Assembly: GCA_020740775.1 (NCBI GenBank)
Contig: JAHEWK010000008.1
Coordinates: 1,984,001 to 2,048,000 of the forward strand
DNA from: Ilyonectria destructans
Taxonomy: Eukaryota > Ascomycota > Sordariomycetes > Hypocreales > Nectriaceae
Direction: 5' to 3'
Length of the DNA stretch: 64,000 nt
Part shown: piece by piece, positions 44,669-56,024 of the stretch
Numbering within the stretch: position 1 is the first letter of the stretch
Layout of the letters: each line of letters opens with the position of its first letter
Position numbers and translations under genes: made by a program
The notes under the pieces: model-generated
Told to the model about the DNA's origin: nothing
The model's input: the letters and a program-made list of their open reading frames with translations, nothing else
Databases searched by the model: none

Positions 44669-47214
44669 GATCAACTAGGAGACAGCAAGCAGACAAAGGC
44701 AGCTCAGGATACATACATAAAGGGAGGCGAATTACAGCACAGCTGGCAGTGTCGACTCCGACTCTCAACTTGCGCGCTCACTCGCCCACGGACACAAGCG
44801 GCCCATGTCCCCAAAGAACCATGGAACCATGCGATAGGATGGGACACTGGGACAGGACCGGATGGGGGGGGATGCGATCGGGCTCCGTCTTGGCTGTCAG
44901 TCCCGTCACTCAGCAGTGTCCGTCCGCCTGGGTTGGGATGGTGGAGAGCGAATGGCGGCAGTCCAGTGGACGGTCGACGGCCAGCGGCAGCCGACAGGGA
45001 TGTGCTGGGTACCCGTAGCGGCAGCGTCGCAGCTACAATTAGCTGGAGAGGTGTTACCCTTTACCCACTGCGGCCACTGGGACTGGGGCACACCACTGGA
45101 ACCCTCTGTTTCTGCCGGGCAGCGGTCGGGTGTTGTTCGTTGGCGTCGGCGTTGGCGCTGGCGCTGGCGGGAGCGGAGCGGGCAGCAGCGAGCACTAAAC
45201 CGCCTTGGGCCACGGGGGGCATCCACAGGGCCATGCGGCAATGCGGGTGTGAGCTTGAGCCACCATTCGCCATTGGGCGCCCGCGTCCCCTGCCCGTTCC
45301 CTGCCGATTCCCTGCCGATTCCCTGCCGCCCGGTACCTGAGCCATGTGCGATTCGCACGTGTGTCTCCATGTCTCCATGTCTCCATGTCTTCGCTCACCT
45401 CCTTCTGTGCCCTCTGCGCGCTCGTTCTCATGTATGTGTGCGGTGTACGAATGTTACACGTCGGGTTTTTGTCTTTTCTTTTCTTTTGTCTTCGCACTCA
45501 TGATTACCCTCACCTCACAAGTCCGTGGGGGGGAGACTGAAGAGAAAAAGAAACTACAAAATCCGTCGTGGGGGAGACAACAGCGTGCACCAGAAGCAGG
45601 TTTTTTTTTCCCGCTCGCTCCAACGTCCACCGCGGCCAAGGTTGCTAAAAAACCGTTGGGTTGCGGGCTACCTCTACTCGGTCGCGGTCGGGCACTGAGC
45701 TGAGCTGTGCTCTCTCTGCCTGCTGAGCTGTACAATTCATAGCCCGGTCCCTTTTTTTCTCGCTTGTTGTAATCCCAAATGCACAGCTGAGCTGGCCTTG
45801 CCCGGCTCTCTGCAAAGTCTGGTTTGGGCCCGTGTGCTGTGCCGTACTGCGCTGTGCTAGGGCCCTATTGCGAGTTGTCAGCTGTAAGCCGGGAAATGGG
45901 ATGCGATGCGCTGCGTGATGCGAAAAGACAATGCTTCCCGGCAGACAATACATGCACACGGAGACAATAAAGGCACGCTCCCAGATTAGACTGCGCCAGA
46001 TACGAAGAGCCGGGCCATTCCCTGCGAGCCCGTTTAATTACTTGCCTCTGCGGGAGAAGGAACCAGGTCCTGGGGCTCATGTATGTACGGAGGAGCATGT
46101 ATGCAACTTAGGTACCCAGCATCCTCAACGCCCAGAGCTGCCGCATCCCGTTCCTCGGGTCCCAGATCCTTGAGAGAACGGGCAGTATGTACCTCATAGT
46201 CCGGAGACTCAGCACAGGGACACAGCAGAACCGATCTGCCAGGTGGCAAACCCGTGCCCTTCTTTTCCAGCGCGCGAGCTCTGACGTGCAGACCAGATGG
46301 CCATCCGGTGGCCTATGCAGCCTCACCGACTTCTTCTTTCTCCTCCGCCATTCCCATTACCGAGGGAGGGAGGGATTATCTTGCAGCACAACGCCAGGCG
46401 ACCCTCCACTCTATGCCGTTCATCGGTGACGGTGACGGCGACGGCCGGCGCAGAAAGGGCTCGCGCTCGGTGTGCGTGCGTGCAAAGTACACGCCATCCA
46501 ACCAAGATGCAGCAGCCAGGCAGCCCAGCCAACCAGCCAGAGCTACACACAATGCAGATGGCGCTGTTGTGCAACACACCACATTGTCGTCTCCCCTCTG
46601 TAGCCAAAAGCCAAAGCGGAAGGAAGAAGAACAGAAGAAGAAACAGGCAGGTGTTCTGTGAGTTGGGGCGTGAGTTGTCACTGCATTCCCGTGCGCCAGC
46701 GGCCAGCCCGGCTTCACCTCGCCCCCTCCCGCGACGGACGAGCCATCCATCTACGTCCACGCAGCGAAAGACGGACACAGACGGGCCGGGCGGGTGAGGG
46801 AGTTGAAGGCAGAGGCGCAATGCATGATGACCCGTATTCGTACATGTAGCCCGTCCCGTTTCTGCTTGATCAAACGGCCGTGAGGCTCGAGGGTTCGGCG
46901 CTTGCGTGCAGATTCCATCTGCAATGACGAGTGAAGACAGGCATTGAAGGCCCCCAACTCACCTCGCACGAGGTCTCAACAACGGAGGGCCAGGGTATTC
47001 GCAGGGCAGGCCGGCATGGGAAATGCCAACCACAACGCCCCGCGTCCCCAACGGGACGCTATTGCTCTGCTAATCCAGGTCACCCAGGTCATTCAGGTCG
47101 CTCCGTGCATCAATCATGAACCAGCTGGAGAACTCCATTGTTCCCTCCAACCTCCAACCTCCAACCTCCATCCATCCCCATCCCCACAACCTCCCTCGCC
47201 GCCGCCGCCCACCC

Positions 47215-47237
47215 CCTCCACCTCCACCTCCACCTCC
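47215..47237. repeat. CCTCCA tandem repeat
   Basis: Nearly four copies of a CCTCCA hexamer, just downstream of AACCTCC variants at 47144..47166. Confidence 0.7.
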
Positions 47238-48277
47238 GGCCGGCCTCTACGCACGCCGTCACCCTGCAGCCAATCTGCGTCGTCCACGCCAGCAGGCTCC
47301 CCCATCTGCGAGCGAGAAACATGTGCGCGCGTGTGTGTCCGTGTGCGTGCGTTGCGTGTGTCTGTCGTTTGCCAACGCACCACCACACACACACGCCAGT
47401 CCCAGGCCCAATCATGTCCGGCGCCGCCTCCACCTCGCTGCTCATCCTGCATCGCGTCCTCTGCGCCAATCACCGGCTGCCAGACCACCGCCCCCTTCCC
47501 CCTACCGACTGTCAGATGGCATCCTCGGCCGCGAGAGGCAGAGCAGATGGGAGGCAAAGCAACAAGGCGCAGAAACGTCGCAGGTCTCGCTGGCCACCGT
47601 CACCCAGCCACCAGTCATCGGTCACGAGTCGCGAGCCGTTACCAGCCGTCACCGACCATCAACTCCAGCTGGCACCGGCCCGGGTCCGGCCTGAGCGACC
47701 TTGGCAGGGATTGGGCTGGCTTTGCCTCCTTTGCCTCCCTTTCAAGCGCTTTCCTTCAGCCATCCAGTCCCTGCATTTGCCTCCATCATATCTGTCCTGT
47801 TCTGTAGTCAGAGTAATCATCAGCGGCGTCCACGCTGGCTTGCGAAACGTCCCCGGCCCATGCCTGTGTCCCGGTCGTGCCAGCCCAGCCTCGGGGTGAG
47901 CCGCCCGCCCGGTGCGTTGGCCCTCCGTCCCCACACCCGGCCCACCTCCGTCCCACCTCCGTCCCAACAGTTCACCAGATGCCGACCAGCTTTGTTCCTC
48001 TCCGTCATGTCTCTTCGTCATTGCTCGCCCAGGAGCACAGGCCCTGACTATACATACAAGTGAAGTAAAACAATAGTAAGACGCACAGTCAGAATCAAAC
48101 GTGGGATGATCCGCCAGCTGGCCTAGCTCTCCCGGGAACCACTCTTTCATTTCCCGTTCCAGCATCGCACAGCGCCGTGTCGAACCATGCACGTCAGCGC
48201 GCCTCCATCGTCAAATCTCTCAGCACGAGGCAATAGCTCCAAGCAAGCGCACCCTCGGGGCGAGCGCGTCAAGGCCT

Positions 48278-48301
48278 TGTCGTGTCGTGTCGTGTCGTGT
48301 C
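48278..48301. repeat. (TGTCG)n microsatellite
   Basis: 4.8 perfect copies of TGTCG in the intergenic region. Confidence 0.85.
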
Positions 48302-49183
48302 TGCACCTCAGCCCGTCCCGCCTGTCCGTCTGCGAGCTCGTGGCACGTACGTCTTACAGCAAGCAGGCAGGGAAGCAAGCAAGCATGTACAACCACCTAC
48401 GTCGAGGTGCGTAGAGTAGGCGCCCATGTGCGTAGATAGGGCACAGTTACTGTACGAGCCCACAACGTGGCCCGCATCCCATCTCTCTATCAGGCCTCCC
48501 ATTGACTGTCATGAAATTCACACCCTCCTCTGCAAAAGATCCCCCCTTCCCATGTTGCTCGCATCATTCGCGGTTCCCTTACCCGAAGCCCGTGTTCGCG
48601 ATATATTGTTATTGTGTGCGTTGGCTAGCGTGCGCTTGCTCCATCCATACCCTCCAACCCCGATCACTCAACGTACTATCGTGCTCATCCATGTTGGCTG
48701 CTCCCTGGATCGACCCTGTTTCCCCTCATGTCCTCATCGAGTCGCATTGGTTGCTCGGCACGCGCCCTACTGGCCAGCCCCTTAATCCCAAAAACCCTAG
48801 TTCGTGCTTCTAGAACCCTTCATCACGACCCCCAGTCTTCACCTCTAACCTGCCGAGGTGGCCCGGCAGTGCCATGAAGAAGTGGGACACCATCACGACG
48901 TCATCGACACACGCACAAGAGGCATACACAATCTTAAAATGGCAACGGGGTTATCATGTACGTTTTGAATAGACACGTAGATTCGTTGATGCATAAGACC
49001 GAGGTGAAGCTTCCTCCGCTTCACAATAAACATGGGTATAATACAACCGCTATCCGACCTGACCCTGACCTTTTCCCCATTTGGCATGCTGCGACTAAGC
49101 TTATAGTCCATGCATTGCCATAATAGACGCATAATGCTCTCCCATATCCCCTTTTTTTTAGATCATCCCTTTTGCTGCTGTTC

Positions 49184-51055
49184 TTAGAATCCGCGCCCGA
49201 ATCGAACATCAAAGTCCTTGAGGACACTCATGATGCTCGCTGCCTCTACTTCGATAGGCATCATTGCACCAGGCGGCTGAGGTCGGGCACCGGCTTTAGG
49301 GGTTGCCTTGAGCTTTGGCAACCACGAGCCGATATCATCAGCCGCCTTGGAAAAATTCCGATGGCTTGACAGCGTCTGGTAGGCTTCGGCACAGCTAAGA
49401 CCGAGACTGGGCAGACTGGGTAGGGAAATCTTCTCCTTCTTAGGAGCCGCCCGCGTCTTGCAGCAGCCGCCATCTGCGCCCTTGCCGCCGCAGCAACCAC
49501 CACTTGGACCGCCCTTGCGGTCCAAGTTGGCAGCCATGAGTCGGCAGAAGAGACCAGACTTAGGGTCTGATTGACACTGGGTGCAGGTTCCGGGCCCATT
49601 GGGACCGCAGCCTCGGCTCTGAGAAGACTGGTTCTGGGTTCGACGTGGCAACTTGACAGCGCCGTCGGCCGTCATCTCCATTGCCAGGGTTGGGGAGACA
49701 ACATCGGTCTCCGAGGGAGGAGGGGTCGAGACCTGATGAGAGATGGGGGGGAGAGTATCGTTGGGGGTCATGGCGGGGGTCGCCAGTGATGTGTCTGCGC
49801 AGACGCAATATGTCCCGTCTTTGCAAAACCCACAGCCGTCCTTGAATGCCATATTGTCAAGATTCGGGGCTTGGGCCATAGAGGAAGGGGTAGAGTACTG
49901 GGACTCTGGAGGGGCTGTAGTAGTCTCCTTGCGAGAGAACATGGCCGTGAAATCAGTCTCAGCCTCGTCGTGCACGGGGCTGGGACGATGACGCTTCTCG
50001 ATGGAAGTGTTGCCTGACGGGGAAGCTGGACGCTTGAGGTCATGGGAATGCCTAAGAACTTCCGTGACGTCGTCGAGACACTGGCAACTTGAAGTCAGGC
50101 CGCACTTGCTGCAGCCGTTCGCGGCCGTTGCCATCACCTCCTCGGCACAGGCACACCGTCCGTTTGGGGAACAGTTTCCACACGTGAGGTCGGCTTCCGC
50201 TGCATCGTTTGATGAACTCATATCGGGGGGTGAGATGATCTGAGAGATGGAAAAGGTAGTGTGGCTTGACTGCCGTTCCGCTGGTCGTCCATCGGCAAGA
50301 CTGTGTCTCGGGCCCTGGCTTGTCGGGCTCTGAAGTCCGTCAAACGGGTGAGAACTGCTCATGTTCCGGGGCTGGTAACCAGAGTGAAAGACGCCCTCGT
50401 CAAGACGACGCTTGAGGGTCTCAGCCTCAGTCTCGACACGGATCCTATCCTGACGCTCACGGTCGAGCATATTTTCAAGAAGCATGCAGCGAGAGCGGAA
50501 GGACTGGACGTCGAGCTCCAGCTCGTGGATCTTTTCCTTAAGATCAACCTCCTGTTTATCATGAACCTCACGCTGCTGATCGAGCTGCTCCTCGAGCTCG
50601 CCGACACGAGCGGCCCTCCGTTCCCGGAAGGCTCGCTGGGCTGCGCGGTTTTGCGCCTTGCGCTTAGTAGGAGGCGTGTCGGTGGCCGGCTTCCTGCCAG
50701 GCTTGGGCCTGGGAGGGATAACCCATTCCTTGGATGTCATAGAGACCTTGGGGGCCTCAGGCGGCGTCGGGTTGGGGCTGATTACGGACGACATGGCCAT
50801 CTTGTTGATGGATGGAAGAGCAGTGCGTTGCTGTTGAGGTTGCACAGGTGGAGGTGGCTGTCCACTCGGCTTAATGGAGAGTGGCGCACGGAGTGGAGCT
50901 CCGGGTGTGGCTGGTGTTGCCTGACCGGGAGCGGCGGTGATAGGCCGAGGGGTCGATGACTTAGAACCAGCAGCAGGAGAACCAGCAGCAACAAAGCCAG
51001 GTGAGTCGACGATGGTTCGTGGAGATGGTGCGAGGGAAGCGCTATGGCCCGCCAT
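49184..51055 (-). CDS. hapX: HapX, bZIP iron regulator working with the CCAAT-binding complex
   Basis: Intronless, 623 residues from the ATG at 51055 (MAGHSAS); the open frame to 51259 is ignored because it does not resemble the family. Residues 108 to 122 (TSKEWVIPPRPKPGR) are the CCAAT-complex binding element, followed by the bZIP basic region KRKAQNRAAQRAFRERRAAR (131 to 150) and a coiled coil to about 220. Several cysteine-rich regions follow: C292 to C303 (CGNCSPNGRCAC), C315 to C326 (CSKCGLTSSCQC), C408 to C419 (CGFCKDGTYCVC), and C483 to C504 with a CC-rich patch at 521 to 532. HapX represses iron-using pathways and induces siderophore uptake in low iron and activates vacuolar iron storage in excess; the Cys-rich regions sense iron-sulfur clusters. 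The C-terminal conserved tail (SLPSLGLSCAEAYQTLSSH) is also present. Confidence 0.93.
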   Translation of the reverse strand: MAGHSASLAPSPRTIVDSPGFVAAGSPAAGSKSSTPRPITAAPGQATPATPGAPLRAPLSIKPSGQPPPPVQPQQQRTALPSINKMAMSSVISPNPTPPEAPKVSMTSKEWVIPPRPKPGRKPATDTPPTKRKAQNRAAQRAFRERRAARVGELEEQLDQQREVHDKQEVDLKEKIHELELDVQSFRSRCMLLENMLDRERQDRIRVETEAETLKRRLDEGVFHSGYQPRNMSSSHPFDGLQSPTSQGPRHSLADGRPAERQSSHTTFSISQIISPPDMSSSNDAAEADLTCGNCSPNGRCACAEEVMATAANGCSKCGLTSSCQCLDDVTEVLRHSHDLKRPASPSGNTSIEKRHRPSPVHDEAETDFTAMFSRKETTTAPPESQYSTPSSMAQAPNLDNMAFKDGCGFCKDGTYCVCADTSLATPAMTPNDTLPPISHQVSTPPPSETDVVSPTLAMEMTADGAVKLPRRTQNQSSQSRGCGPNGPGTCTQCQSDPKSGLFCRLMAANLDRKGGPSGGCCGGKGADGGCCKTRAAPKKEKISLPSLPSLGLSCAEAYQTLSSHRNFSKAADDIGSWLPKLKATPKAGARPQPPGAMMPIEVEAASIMSVLKDFDVRFGRGF

Positions 51056-51608
51056 GATGGGAATCGTAGGAGGTAGTAGTGAGGTGTCGTATTTGTGTGG
51101 CGAGGCTAGTGGATCTCGGTTGGTCGGTCGGCAGGCACCCAGGTGAGGCCTCGGAACTCCGAGACGGGCAACTTTGGTGTAGCGGGCTGCAGACTCGGCA
51201 AACGCGCATCGACGACTCACGTCACGCTCTTTGATGTAGGTCGGAGTATTGTTATTCAATCGGTTCGCCAGGAGGAGGTGTCGATTGGAGACAGGTTTGA
51301 GGTTGGTCGAGAACGAGTTCGGGTGCAGGCGTCACGGCTCGGTGTTGAAGAGGAGCGCGTGGGTGTCTGTCATCGGCTGCAGGGCCTTCGGGGGAAGAGA
51401 GTTGACACTAGACGGCCCATCCGCGACACGGCGATAGCGACAGCGATACTGGCGTAGACGTTGATGAGAGTCGCAATGCCGGAAAGATGTCATCAATTGG
51501 GAGAAAAGCAAGACGAGGGGGAGGGGGACAAAAGAGGGTAATGAGAGGGAAATGGCCGTGGGGTGCGCTGCTACTTTTGTGCCCCGACCGCATCCGACGC
51601 CTGGGAAT

Positions 51609-51613
51609 CCAAT
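51609..51613 (+). promoter_or_regulatory. CCAAT box upstream of hapX
   Basis: CCAAT about 555 bp upstream of the hapX ATG, the core site of the complex HapX binds. Autoregulation is plausible but unproven. Confidence 0.35.
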
Positions 51614-51652
51614 GGTCCGATTCAAGGAGACGATGGGTGGATCTGATCCGAT

Positions 51653-51659
51653 TGATAAG
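51653..51659 (+). promoter_or_regulatory. GATA-type site upstream of hapX
   Basis: TGATAAG matches the HGATAR core bound by iron-responsive GATA repressors (SreA family), which are known to repress hapX in other fungi. A related GATCTGATCC stretch lies just before it. Binding here is inferred. Confidence 0.35.
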
Positions 51660-52462
51660 ATTTGATTGATAAAAATTTCGCATGCAGCCCACGGCGCCAG
51701 GCAGAATGAGCCACCACGCCAGGCACCCGCCCCAGCGTTTTACGGTTGCGAGCCACTTCAGGGCGTCGGGGTGCTGAAGACCGACCCTTCTCTAGCGCCA
51801 CTGCCCAGCAATTAGCAGACGACTCGCCCAGTAAAACCCACTGTTTTCATCGCCGTCTTCGAGTCCTGCCCGGCGATTGCCCAGTGATGGACGACAGAGT
51901 TACCAGCATTTGGCGGCCAGGCACTCGTCAGGCATCGAGTTACCCTGACATCAGTCATGAACCAGGATAAGGCCGCAATCGCCGGTGATTTCTCTGCGAC
52001 GTGCGGGTGCACAGTGCGGATACCGCCCCCACATCACGCCCACCTACCACTACACATGCCTCCGGCGGATTATATCGCCCACTACGGATGCACCTCTGGC
52101 CTCTGGGGCTCCTCGGACCCCGTCGTCTTCTAGCTCTTCTGTTCTCCATACCCCAACAACCTCCGGCGTGGGAGGTAGGCGGATCGGAGCCGCCATTTCG
52201 GACTGGCTTTTGGATCTTGCTTCGCGTTGACAGGCGATATGCACGCGACCTGACTAGGAAAAAGGTGCCTGTTACCGTCCCGTGCCCCGAATAGCGCCTG
52301 TGTAAGTGTGTCAAGCTCCAAAAAAGTATCTCGGACGGCGGCGGAAACGTTGGACTGACCGTATTTATCAACCGATCTTCCTCCCTCCGACTCCGTCTCC
52401 AGCCCCGTAACTTCGCCGACCCTCTCTGAATATGGGCATGCTTGCCTGGGTTTACTACTTAC

Positions 52463-52476
52463 TACGTACGTACGTA
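52463..52476. repeat. (TACG)3.5 microsatellite
   Basis: Short perfect tandem repeat of TACG. Confidence 0.8.
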
Positions 52477-54383
52477 GCAGATGGGCGATCTATCCGTGAC
52501 GTATCTGCCAGGGAGGGGGCACTGTGTCCACACGGTAGGCACGGATGCCCGGTACCGTAATGATGACCACCACGAACTCTCTTCTGCCCCCCACGCAAGT
52601 CCATGCGGCAGTCTCATCGTCCTCGCTTCTCCACCTCCCCGACAAATCCTTCTTCGCCTGGGGATGATCTTCTTTTCTCAGCTTCTTCGCTCGACTCGAG
52701 CATGGCCTCACCTGCGCAAGCCACCGGCGATGGTCGGAGCACGACGTGGAGCAAAAACGTGGAGCAGTGTGGCACCCATGTGTCCCAATCTGGAGCACTT
52801 GGGCGAAGCCGTGGGTCCCTGTTGGCAGGCTGTGCCACAATCAGGGTCTCGGATCTCCGACTTCGCTCTCGCAGCTCGGTTTGCAATGCTGACCGCGTGG
52901 TTTGCAGATTTATTACCTTTCTGAAGAGAGGATGGCGACAGTGCGCAAACCGCCATGGGTCCGCTGTGTGGGTGGGTGACTGTGCCATGTAACCCTGCCC
53001 TGCCGGGACTTTGACAGGCCGCTCGTACGAGCCGGGGCGGCGTAACAAGCAGCACCATTGGGCCATGGCAAGTCCGGGGCCGGAAAGCCTCAACTGTTGA
53101 AAGCGCGGGTGACAGGTGGTTCGTTGGAGTTGGGGTCGCAGCACCGGACCAAGCGCTACGCTACGACTCTGGCCGGAGGTGATGTGATCGATGGATCTGA
53201 GGCGATCCATGTGTTCAACCCTTTTGTGCTCAACCCACGCACATACGTACGCACTTACATGGGGTTCCAGACGCATGACATGCCTAGACACCAGCCTGTG
53301 CACATCTCGTGGAAGTCCCTACTAAATCCTGCGGGAGTGACAGCTTCCTACATTACCGACGCTCCGATATCCCGACACCGAGACACACCGAGGGAATGAC
53401 ATCGTTCCTAAGCGGGTGGGTGCCAAAAGTTGCTTCTTTAACACGCTTGGCGCTAGTCCACCCGAAACATCTTCCACTGCGTCCTGAATTGGCAACATGT
53501 CGTGGCCCAACGCCTCTAGCTTGACATCATGACTCGGGCCGCCGGACCCAAGATATCAGTGGTGATATGCCGAGCACACACATGGACACCAGTCTCAGCA
53601 TGCTCGGCAAACTCACGTCCACAGCGGGCTTTTTCTTGATCCGTGTTTCGCCACTTTTATGGCCGCTTATCGCGCGCGCGTGAGCTCCCCCAACCGTCCC
53701 TGACCCCAGCTCTAAGCTCAAACTCCGCGCTCCAGCTCCACCAGCGCTACTAACGCTGTTGACGGTCTTCGCCAACCAACAGGCCAATGACAATGAGCTC
53801 GCCGACGACCACCGCGGAATTACTTGTCCCACGACTATTTGGTCCCATTTAGCCGGCTCAGCCCATTGTGCTAGCACTCTTGGCCTCAAGGATCTTTGAT
53901 GAGACAACAAGACCTAGAGAGATGCTCTCGTGACCATCGTCGGGGTCAACGCCTAGATAAAACCCTCGTCAGCTAGAGGACGACTGACAAATAGCATCTA
54001 TCAAGAGCCGAGGAAAATATGCAAAGGGCCGACCTGGGTAAGTTTCGTTCGCTGTCTGTTCGGCCCCACAGTCAATAACAGTTGTCCCCTCAGGACCGTT
54101 GGTCTGTGTGACATCGGCTTCACAACTTACGTACGAATTACCTGTGTTTGGCGGCAGCTTACATGCAGTCTCTTATGTATTCCGGGCATTTGGAATTGTG
54201 ACCAGCGGCGGCTTTGAGAGCCTCCAGGAACATCCCAGCCGCCAACATCACACTTACAGCCGAAAACCCGCAACGCCGGCAGGCATCGGAATGGCTACGT
54301 GACACCCATTTCCTCCTATGAACATCGAATCACATGATACTCTCGGGAAGGATTAAAACATAACCCCCATACTATCCATTCAA

Positions 54384-54878
54384 GTCAAAGAATCAAAGAT
54401 CTCTCCGATAACTAAAATCGAGGGCGGCTTCTTCTCCTTCAATACATTTAGTGCATCTTCCGCGCTCTCAGTATCAGGGCTGAATATAGAATACTAGCCG
54501 TATTGAGAAGTCCAGCATTCCAGTCTGTCCCCGATCATAGGTTGGCTGGTGTTCTGTCATCGTTGATTTTTTAGCCATGTAAATCCATTCGTCAAGAAAA
54601 CAGGTGTTGTTGGCTGGAGCGAGCCGGACTACCCCACCATGGGTGACCAGTGACAACAACGCTAAACTCCCGGCCAGGGCCATCTCAGCGACCGTGGCAG
54701 TAATGTCGAAACGCCATCCCACTTCATCCAGGAGCCGAACATCAACCCGCGACACAGCAAATAGCTTGTGCCAATTCGGATATGCACCCAATCTGAGTAA
54801 ACGAATCAGAGCTTCACATTTACGACATCCTACAGCTATTCGTTCCAGCGCCTCTCCTACCGCCTGATTCGTACCCAA
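54384..54878 (-). pseudogene. Coding-like gene remnant beside COG2, unknown family
   Basis: On the minus strand an open frame runs from 54878 to 54474 with protein-like content (EALERIAVGCRKCEALIRLL, GWRFDITATVAEMALAGSLA). It has no ATG before residue 86; an upstream TGA closes the frame. Just past its stop, another frame reads PDTESAEDALNVLKEKKPPS and continues ILVIGEIFDSLT to a stop at about 54384, which also looks coding. A TTCTATATTCAG acceptor sits right before this second piece but no clear donor is found. The likely explanation is a truncated or decayed gene; an unresolved spliced gene starting inside the COG2 promoter is the alternative. Confidence 0.3.
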
Positions 54879-54984
54879 CTCACCACAGGGCCTCCCTCAC
54901 GAACAACGACAACTCGTACACTTCCCCGACGACGCCGACACATTCACCTCCCCGTCAACTCGGCACTATAAGCGCACGCCCACT

Positions 54985-55881
54985 ATGGCTGCTCCCGCGC
55001 CGGACCTAATACCGCCTGTCACCTCAGCCCCGGGCCGAGGCGGCGCATCCCCAGCCTTCAACCTCAACTCCTCGGACTCCTCTGATCTCGACGATGACGC
55101 ACCTCTGCCCTTCCCCGAGGCCCTCCCCCGATCCGATTTCCTCGGCCCCGATTTCCAGCCCGCTCCGTACCTCTCGGCCCTCCCGCACCGCCATCAAACC
55201 CTCGAGGACCTGCGCTCCGACCTTCGCGACCGCAGCGCCGCCATCAGCTCCGAGCTCCTGGAGCTGGTCAACTCAAACTACACCGCCTTCCTCTCTCTCG
55301 GAAACGAGCTCCGTGGCGGCGATGACAAGATTGAGGATGTCAAAGTTTCGCTCCTCGGTTTCAGGAGAGCCGTCGAAGAGGTCAAGACTCGGGTCTCGAC
55401 CAGGAAGGAGGAGACGCAAACGCTCAGCGAGGAACTGCGGGGCGTGAGGTCTGCCATTGAGCAAGGGCGCAAGATGATCGAGGTGTCAGAAAGGCTGTCG
55501 TCGCTAGAAGAGCGGCTCACCCTGGGAAGCTTGCCTGCGTCGGACGCCCAGCGAGAATGGGATGACGAAAGCGACGACGAGGACGAGGAAGGCGACGATG
55601 GCCTACTCGGGAGCTCGCCCACCAAGCTCCTGGCCTCTGCTCAAGAATGCAGCCGCATCGTGGCTCTGTCCGACACAATCGGGCACGACACACCATGGGG
55701 AGTCAAGACGGAGGAACGCCTGAACCGCTGTCGAAATACCTTGTTACTGGACTTGAGCAATGCCTTGAAAGAAGCCAAGAAGGCGGGGGCGCGGGGCCAG
55801 GACAGAGTTATCAAGTACCTCGCCGTGTACCGAGTATTGGGTGCGGAGGCAGATGCTATCAAGGCACTCCGTGGGGGTTAG
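54985..55881 (+). CDS. COG2: Conserved oligomeric Golgi complex subunit 2
   Basis: Intronless, 298 residues. The COG2 N-terminal signature is clear: LPRSDFLGPDFQPAPYLSAL followed by RHQTLEDLRSDLRDRSAAIS and ELLELVNSNYTAFLSLGNEL. A coiled coil continues to about residue 175 (GFRRAVEEVKTRVSTRKEE). An acidic Asp/Glu insert (DDESDDEDEEGDDG) separates it from a short helical tail that ends in KYLAVYRVLGAEADAIKAL. COG2 belongs to lobe A of the COG tether, which returns vesicles to the Golgi and keeps glycosylation enzymes in place. Animal COG2 is over 700 residues, but yeast Cog2 is about 260, so this length is normal for a fungus. The start is the first ATG; the divergent remnant at 54384..54878 lies 106 bp away. 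Confidence 0.9.
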   Translation: MAAPAPDLIPPVTSAPGRGGASPAFNLNSSDSSDLDDDAPLPFPEALPRSDFLGPDFQPAPYLSALPHRHQTLEDLRSDLRDRSAAISSELLELVNSNYTAFLSLGNELRGGDDKIEDVKVSLLGFRRAVEEVKTRVSTRKEETQTLSEELRGVRSAIEQGRKMIEVSERLSSLEERLTLGSLPASDAQREWDDESDDEDEEGDDGLLGSSPTKLLASAQECSRIVALSDTIGHDTPWGVKTEERLNRCRNTLLLDLSNALKEAKKAGARGQDRVIKYLAVYRVLGAEADAIKALRGG

Positions 55882-56024
55882 GCAGGTAATGCAAGATAGA
55901 AATTGAGCTTCCAACAACAAAGATACCCAAGTCAAACACGCTCCTGCTCACGGGTCGTCTATTCGATAATGTGACATATGGTACAATGATACAAACCCCC
56001 GCATTCAAGATTCGCTATGTGTTT

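Larger units (their letters stand above)
43867..49183. other. 5.3-kb gene-poor region
   Basis: The region lies between the start of the large gene and the 3' end of hapX. Many GC-rich ORFs (for example 44862..45503 and 46944..47807) overlap on both strands and encode only low-complexity Pro/Ser/Arg/His stretches, so I read them as non-coding. It has a strong purine tract near 44588..44668, two microsatellites and several variants of AACCTCC repeats near 47144..47166. It probably includes a long 5' leader of the large gene. Confidence 0.5.
51056..54383. other. Intergenic region upstream of hapX, no gene
   Basis: 3.3 kb of upstream sequence holding the hapX promoter. A CCAAT box is at 51609..51613 and a GATA-type site at 51653..51659. 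A TACG repeat lies at 52463..52476. The 229-codon minus frame at 52614..53303 shows no domain and overlaps several equally open frames. Confidence 0.5.

Noticed and set aside
44862..45503. 213-codon plus-strand ORF
   Set aside because: Low-complexity, overlapped by equally long frames on both strands, no domain.
46944..47807. 287-codon plus-strand ORF rich in Pro, Ser and Arg
   Set aside because: Produced by CCT/CCA repeats in GC-rich DNA; neighbouring frames are also open.
51056..51259. 68-residue N-terminal extension of HapX
   Set aside because: It is outside the conserved protein and looks like 5' leader read by chance.
52614..53303. 229-codon minus-strand ORF upstream of hapX
   Set aside because: No domain or signal, and other frames are open over the same stretch.
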